From Syntrophobacterales bacterium (GTDB lineage Bacteria; Desulfobacterota; Syntrophorhabdia; Syntrophorhabdales; WCHB1-27), in assembly GCA_017881765.1 (NCBI GenBank), contig JADGQN010000247.1, forward strand, positions 1 to 7,142: a stretch of 7,142 nucleotides of DNA, given 5' to 3'. The notes below the pieces were generated by a model. It had not been told where the DNA came from. It was given only the letters and a program-made list of their open reading frames with translations, and searched no databases. The position numbers and the translations under genes are program-made. Shown one piece after another: positions 5,302 through 7,142 of the stretch (position 1 is the stretch's first letter; every line of letters begins with the position of its first letter).

Positions 5302-5799
5302 TCATTTGCCCTTTGCCTTTGCTTTCGCGTGACCTTGATGGCGGCCTTGATGGCGGAATAACGTATCAGCATTCTTTTTCTGGTCGTCCGACATGCTGGC
5401 ATAGAGAGGCTCGAAGGCCGGGATGAATTTCTTGAGGCCATCCGCGTGTGCATCGGCAATTTCGCTATAGGATTTGAGATCGTCGACGGCGGTCATGGTA
5501 GTTGCTTTTTCGGACCTTGTCTTGATGAGCGCCTCCATCGTTTTCTCATTGTCCCGCATCACCTCGGTGACCTTATTCCATAGCTCTTCCTGTGCCGGGG
5601 TGATATTGAGCTTGGCATGAAGCTCTTTGATGCGTGCCTCAACGCGGTCGGCCTTTGAAACCTTACCAGCGGCCGCCATGCCCGGCTCGGACGAGGCCGC
5701 GCTCGAAGGAGTTGCGCTTGCGAGAACCATAAAGGCGAGGAGCGCCACCGCAACAGCGAGTACAGTTGAATACGTGAACTGACGGGCAATTCTTTTCAT
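5302..5799 (-). CDS. Spy/CpxP-like periplasmic protein (LTXXQ family)
   Basis: This 165-residue protein has a clear signal peptide (MKRIARQ, a hydrophobic core at about 12-29, cleavage near SSA at 32-36) and a helical mature part with two motifs of the LTXXQ type: ITPAQ (66-70) within KLNITPAQEELWNKV and MSDDQ (136-140) within YASMSDDQKKNADTLF. Spy and CpxP of Escherichia coli carry paired LTXXQ motifs and act as a periplasmic ATP-independent chaperone and as a stress-signalling modulator; the same role is inferred here only from the family. The C-terminus is a basic, His-rich tail, RHQGRHQGHAKAKAKGK, which could bind metal. The ATG at 5799 is preceded by AAGGAGA at about 7 nt. No two-component or extracytoplasmic sigma-factor gene lies nearby in the window, so its regulator is not identified. 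Confidence 0.82.
   Translation of the reverse strand: MKRIARQFTYSTVLAVAVALLAFMVLASATPSSAASSEPGMAAAGKVSKADRVEARIKELHAKLNITPAQEELWNKVTEVMRDNEKTMEALIKTRSEKATTMTAVDDLKSYSEIADAHADGLKKFIPAFEPLYASMSDDQKKNADTLFRHQGRHQGHAKAKAKGK
5333..5356 (-). repeat. Perfect 12-bp tandem duplication in the Spy-like gene
   Basis: CCTTGATGGCGG on the plus strand occurs twice back to back (5333-5344 and 5345-5356). In the gene this encodes RHQG twice. Being a multiple of three and perfect, it looks like a recent slippage event. Confidence 0.9.
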
Positions 5800-5822
5800 G
5801 ATCTGTCTCCTTATGAGTTTAC

Positions 5823-5846
5823 TCTCTGCATCCCAACATGCAGAGA
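5823..5846 (-). promoter_or_regulatory. Leader hairpin just upstream of the Spy-like gene
   Basis: TCTCTGCAT and ATGCAGAGA form a perfect 9-bp stem with a 6-nt loop (GTTGGG on the minus strand). It ends 23 nt before the ATG at 5799 and about 10 nt before the ribosome binding site. This placement suits a messenger-stabilising or translation-regulating structure. No T run follows, so it is not a normal terminator. Confidence 0.6.
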
Positions 5847-5878
5847 AGTCTTAGGGGAGCGCTCGTTCTCTCCACCCG

Positions 5879-5900
5879 TTTACAGTACCTGTGAATATTA
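5879..5900 (-). promoter_or_regulatory. Candidate -10 and dyad of the Spy-like gene promoter
   Basis: A near-palindrome TTTACAG-TAC-CTGTGAA (5879-5895, six of seven pairs) adjoins a -10-like TAATAT on the minus strand (5895-5900). The start point would fall inside the dyad, as for a repressor operator. No good -35 is visible at the right distance. A second weak candidate is TTGTTG, 18 bp before GATAAT, further upstream. Confidence 0.3.
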
Positions 5901-6088
5901 TGCGTCCTTAATTATCTCTTGTCTGTCCCATAACCAACAATTTTGATGTCATCATTCTAGCTACTCGAATTGCATCAGGAACGGTTTCTCACCTTAACGA
6001 TGTATAGTTATTCGGAACAGAAGCATAATTATTAGCGCTGAGCTGAAATATTAAGAAAAGCAAGGGTAGGGAAACAAGAGAATGCGTG

Positions 6089-7142
6089 TCAGCGGGGTTG
6101 CTGCACGGCGCCGTTGTAGAAGACCTCGCATTTACCGGCTTGAACGAAGCGTTTTGCCTTCCTGTAGAGGTTAAAGAATGGGCCGGCGAGGGACTCGACC
6201 ATGCTTACCATGCCAACTTGGGGATTGTCGAAGGAACCGATGATGGCCTGTTCAAATATTGCGCATCCCTTGTCATCGAGAAGCGCCATCGTTACCTTGT
6301 CGTATCGCTCTTTGACAAGATTGAGCTTACCTTTAAGGGCAACTCGATTATGGTGCGTCGCAAGGGCGCAGTCCACGGCGTCGGCCTCACCGTTCTGTAT
6401 CTTCCAATGGGAGATAAACTGGGTGATGGTGCCCTGTCCTCCCTGCGCCTGGTAGTAAAGGTTCCCGTAACGGTACCCCTTGAGCGCAACGGTACCGAGA
6501 GGACCGGCGATGAAGAAAGAGGCGAGGTCGACGAGGTGGAACGTCTGGCTCGTTTCATACGTTGAGAGGACTTTGTCGAGGTCCACGGTATACGCGATGA
6601 GATTATCGCCCCGGAGAGCGAAGGTCCCGTCCAGGTTGCGCATCAGATTGCCACGGCCCTTTTCCGTTACCGTCAAGGAGACGGAAAGATCACCCTTCCC
6701 GCCGATCACTTTGTTTGTACCGAAGAACTTCTCAAGTTTGTCGAAGTCCAGCTTCGATACGGTCAGATTGATGGTATAAACAGGGTCGGCCGGCGACTCG
6801 TCCGCCGTGAAATATCCCTCACCCTTCCCGCCGAAGACGTCCATGGTAAGGGGTTGAAGGGAGAATACTCCCTTGTCCGCCTTGATGGGACCCTTAAGAT
6901 TCTCGATCCTGAGATCCTTTTGCAGTAACTCCTTGCAGTCGAAGCTTCCCGTGAATGAAATGTTCTTGATACTGCTTCCCGAGGTGTCCGCCATGGAGAG
7001 ATCCCTGGTAGCCAGATTGATTTCTTTCAACTCGGTTGTTTCACCGCTCTTCTTGTCAAGATAGACAAGCGCCCCTTTGGACCGCTTGAGCTCATGCAAA
7101 CCGGAAGCTGTTCCCGGCCACCCTATCGTCGATACTTTTTTA
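6089..7142 (-). CDS. AsmA-family protein, C-terminal part (5' end outside window)
   Basis: The frame is open from the right edge to a TGA at 6089, giving 350 residues. No stop separates the TTG at 7099 from the edge and homologous sequence continues through it, so this is a fragment and not a gene starting at 7099. The visible part has the beta-strand-rich, repeating pattern of AsmA C-terminal regions: ALVYLDKKSGETTELKEINL, FTGSFDCKELLQKDLRIENL, GVFSLQPLTMDVFGGKGEGYF, then VTEKGRGNLMRNLDGTFALR and AVDCALATHHNRVALKGKLNL. AsmA-family proteins are inner-membrane anchored with a long periplasmic part; several members are implicated in moving phospholipid between membranes, which fits the nearby mla genes. 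It is separated from the next gene by about 290 bp, so it is probably a separate transcription unit. The substrate and exact subfamily cannot be told from the fragment. Confidence 0.85.
   Translation of the reverse strand, partial: KKVSTIGWPGTASGLHELKRSKGALVYLDKKSGETTELKEINLATRDLSMADTSGSSIKNISFTGSFDCKELLQKDLRIENLKGPIKADKGVFSLQPLTMDVFGGKGEGYFTADESPADPVYTINLTVSKLDFDKLEKFFGTNKVIGGKGDLSVSLTVTEKGRGNLMRNLDGTFALRGDNLIAYTVDLDKVLSTYETSQTFHLVDLASFFIAGPLGTVALKGYRYGNLYYQAQGGQGTITQFISHWKIQNGEADAVDCALATHHNRVALKGKLNLVKERYDKVTMALLDDKGCAIFEQAIIGSFDNPQVGMVSMVESLAGPFFNLYRKAKRFVQAGKCEVFYNGAVQQPR

Larger units (their letters stand above)
5800..6088. other. Intergenic region between the AsmA-like and Spy-like genes
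   Basis: About 290 bp, visibly richer in A and T than its surroundings, hold no convincing gene on either strand. The left end holds the leader hairpin and promoter candidates of the Spy-like gene. On the minus strand downstream of the AsmA-like stop I see a T-rich stretch (about 6048-6060) but no clear stem before it, so no terminator is called. Confidence 0.7.

Noticed and set aside
5228..5305. 26-residue longer form of the Pro/Tyr-rich protein starting at an ATGA overlap with the Spy-like stop
   Set aside because: It would put mostly polar residues ahead of the signal sequence, and the inner ATG has its own GGAAGG. It is not fully excluded.
6086..6565. Plus-strand reading frame of 159 codons opposite the AsmA-like gene
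   Set aside because: No ribosome binding site or domain is seen, and the minus strand carries a clear AsmA-like protein.
7097..7099. TTG as the start codon of the AsmA-like gene
   Set aside because: The frame stays open to the right edge, there is no ribosome binding site, and the sequence begins in the middle of an AsmA-type repeat.

Overview
The window reads as chromosomal DNA of a diderm (Gram-negative) bacterium with moderately high GC. An ADP-forming acyl-CoA synthetase gene, an Mla lipid-transport operon without mlaB, and an AsmA-like gene together suggest a Desulfobacterota-like (deltaproteobacterial, probably anaerobic) host. That placement is inference from gene content; the window has no rRNA or other marker gene. 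Every gene I can support lies on the minus strand, so the order of transcription runs from the right edge to the left edge.

Right part (7142 to 6089): the C-terminal 350 residues of an AsmA-family protein whose N-terminus lies beyond the right edge. Next comes about 290 bp without a gene (6088 to 5800), holding a probable promoter region and a strong hairpin in the leader of the next gene. Middle part (5799 to 4569): three small cell-envelope genes. They are a Spy/CpxP-like (LTXXQ) periplasmic protein, a secreted Pro/Tyr-rich protein, and a small lipoprotein rich in Gly, Asp, Arg and His. A probable terminator and a promoter with a perfect TATAAT separate the second from the third.

Left part (4793 to 1): the lipoprotein appears to lead a tightly packed operon, lipoprotein - mlaE - mlaF - mlaD - mlaC - acyl-CoA synthetase. 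Gaps are 18 bp or less, mlaF and mlaD overlap by 4 bp, and the last gene runs off the left edge. MlaE (permease), MlaF (ATPase), MlaD (membrane-anchored MCE ring protein) and MlaC (periplasmic lipid carrier) form a phospholipid transport system between the inner and outer membranes. No STAS-domain MlaB is present.

The most notable observation is that MlaF is about 150 residues longer than the usual protein. The extension has the layout of a GGDEF (diguanylate cyclase) domain whose active-site and inhibitory-site residues are replaced. It may be a built-in regulatory or scaffolding module, possibly taking over MlaB's role. Other points of interest are the acyl-CoA synthetase at the end of the lipid-transport operon, the repeat-containing lipoprotein at its head, and the leader hairpin of the Spy-like gene.
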